Under the pieces are notes generated by a model that saw nothing but the letters and a program-made list of their open reading frames with translations, was not told the DNA's origin and made no database searches. Made by a program: the position numbers and the translations under genes. Below are positions 63,519-64,000 of a stretch of 64,000 nt of DNA, in pieces (within the stretch, counting starts at the first letter, position 1; the number at the start of each line of letters is the position of its first letter). The stretch covers positions 138,445 to 202,444 of the forward strand of contig CAYGOV010000004.1 of assembly GCA_964351625.1 (NCBI GenBank). The letters run 5' to 3'. Origin of the DNA: Marinoscillum sp964351625. GTDB lineage: Bacteria > Bacteroidota > Bacteroidia > Cytophagales > Cyclobacteriaceae.

Positions 63519-64000
63519 TTACGCTAGGTTTACCCCGAATAACCATCCTACCATTGCGGTCAAACCCATAGCTACCGTTCCCCAAAATGTGATTCTCAAA
63601 ACTGCTTTCATGATACTGGATCCACCAGTCTTAGCAGATACTGAGCCTAAGATTATGAGAAACGCAATCGCAAATCCATAGAGTGAATATTCTATGTGCT
63701 TTAGAGGAATAAACAATGCTACTAATAGTGGTAGGAGTCCACCCACAGTAAAAGCTGCGCCAGAGGCAAATGCCGCCTGAATAGGATTCGCTTTACTTGT
63801 ATCGTTAATACCTAACTCGTCCCTTACGTGAGCAGCCAACGCATCTTTCTCCGTCAATTCTTTAGCTACGATCATGGCTGTCTCTTTCTTGAGTCCACGT
63901 TCTTCGTAGATGTGAGCAAGCATTTTCAGTTCCATTTCTGGCATTTCTTCCAATTCTTGCTTTTCTCGAGCTATGTCAGCCGATTCAATATCTGTTTGAG
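63519..64000 (-). CDS. VIT1/CCC1-type transporter, partial at the right edge
   Basis: The reverse frame is open from the stop at 63519 to the edge of the window, giving about 160 residues of C-terminal part. The upstream part SADIAREKQELEEMPEMEL, then the linker ELTEKDALAAHVRDELGI, is typical of the cytoplasmic region of this family (it acts as the metal-binding loop of VIT1). Three membrane helices follow (AAFTVGGLLPLLVALF, YGFAIAFLIILG, ITFWGTVAMGLTAMVGWLFG). Family members carry Fe(II) or Mn(II). A TTG at 63953 would give a short 144-residue protein, but the continuing family-like frame shows it is internal. Confidence 0.85.
   Translation of the reverse strand, partial: QTDIESADIAREKQELEEMPEMELKMLAHIYEERGLKKETAMIVAKELTEKDALAAHVRDELGINDTSKANPIQAAFASGAAFTVGGLLPLLVALFIPLKHIEYSLYGFAIAFLIILGSVSAKTGGSSIMKAVLRITFWGTVAMGLTAMVGWLFGVNLA

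Noticed and set aside
1..64000. CRISPR arrays, tRNA, rRNA, insertion sequences, prophage
   Set aside because: No repeat-spacer pattern, cloverleaf-like sequence, transposase or phage gene was recognised; a search with covariance models would settle the RNA genes.

Overview
The window looks like the chromosome of a marine, Cytophagales-like member of the Bacteroidota. The evidence is AT-rich DNA, TAnnTTTG-type promoter elements, a protein with a type IX secretion (T9SS) C-terminal domain, a TonB receptor with a carboxypeptidase-regulatory-like N-terminal domain, FtsX-like permeases of the Bacteroidota type, and the MoaC-MogA fusion. I see no rRNA, tRNA, CRISPR array, insertion sequence or prophage. 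The species cannot be named from the sequence alone.

Layout. 1-4.6 kb: metal-homeostasis block (TonB receptor divergent from a DtxR/MntR-type regulator, with a good operator between them), PhnA-like protein, YceI lipoprotein. 4.8-15.6 kb: MscS channel, ABC ATPase plus a permease fused to an M1 peptidase, DUF2252 protein, MacB/FtsX-like permease, small proteins. 15.9-29 kb: a molybdenum cofactor and sulfur island. A tightly overlapping moaD-moeB-moaE-moaC/mogA-moaA-moeA-tauE operon is followed by a Tat-exported Psr/Phs-type molybdoenzyme (A, B and C subunits), a two-part YeeE/YedE transporter, a rhodanese-like protein without its cysteine, a truncated haemoglobin and mobA. The combination fits respiratory thiosulfate or polysulfide reduction: the cofactor is made, the enzyme reduces the sulfur compound at the membrane, and transporters move thiosulfate or sulfite. 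29-35 kb: histidine kinase, zinc peptidase, glutaminase, M24 peptidase and a decayed-looking 0.7-kb gap.

35-51.3 kb is the most unusual part: a ferredoxin-centred cluster. It holds a HEPN-like small protein, a 1642-residue pyruvate:ferredoxin oxidoreductase with extra helical insertions and a fused C-terminal ferredoxin, the complete Rnf complex (C, D, G, E, A, B) with a tiny cysteine-rich membrane protein and a ferredoxin-NADP reductase inserted before rnfB, a two-subunit 2-oxoacid oxidoreductase (KorAB type), and a 595-residue protein. That last protein is a paralogue of the C-terminal half of the large oxidoreductase, but it has lost the TPP and Fe-S motifs. Together these would couple 2-oxoacid oxidation (or reductive carboxylation) to ferredoxin, NAD(H), NADP(H) and an ion gradient.

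51.4-64 kb: a T9SS-exported Asp-box protein, an amine-oxidase-like flavoprotein, a GCS2-CBS fusion paired with an AspA/AstE-like deacylase, an OmpA protein, a CsbD-like small protein, a TonB-like lipoprotein, a TPR histidine kinase with degenerate ATP-binding motifs next to a lone receiver domain, and the 3' part of a VIT1/CCC1-type transporter running off the right edge.
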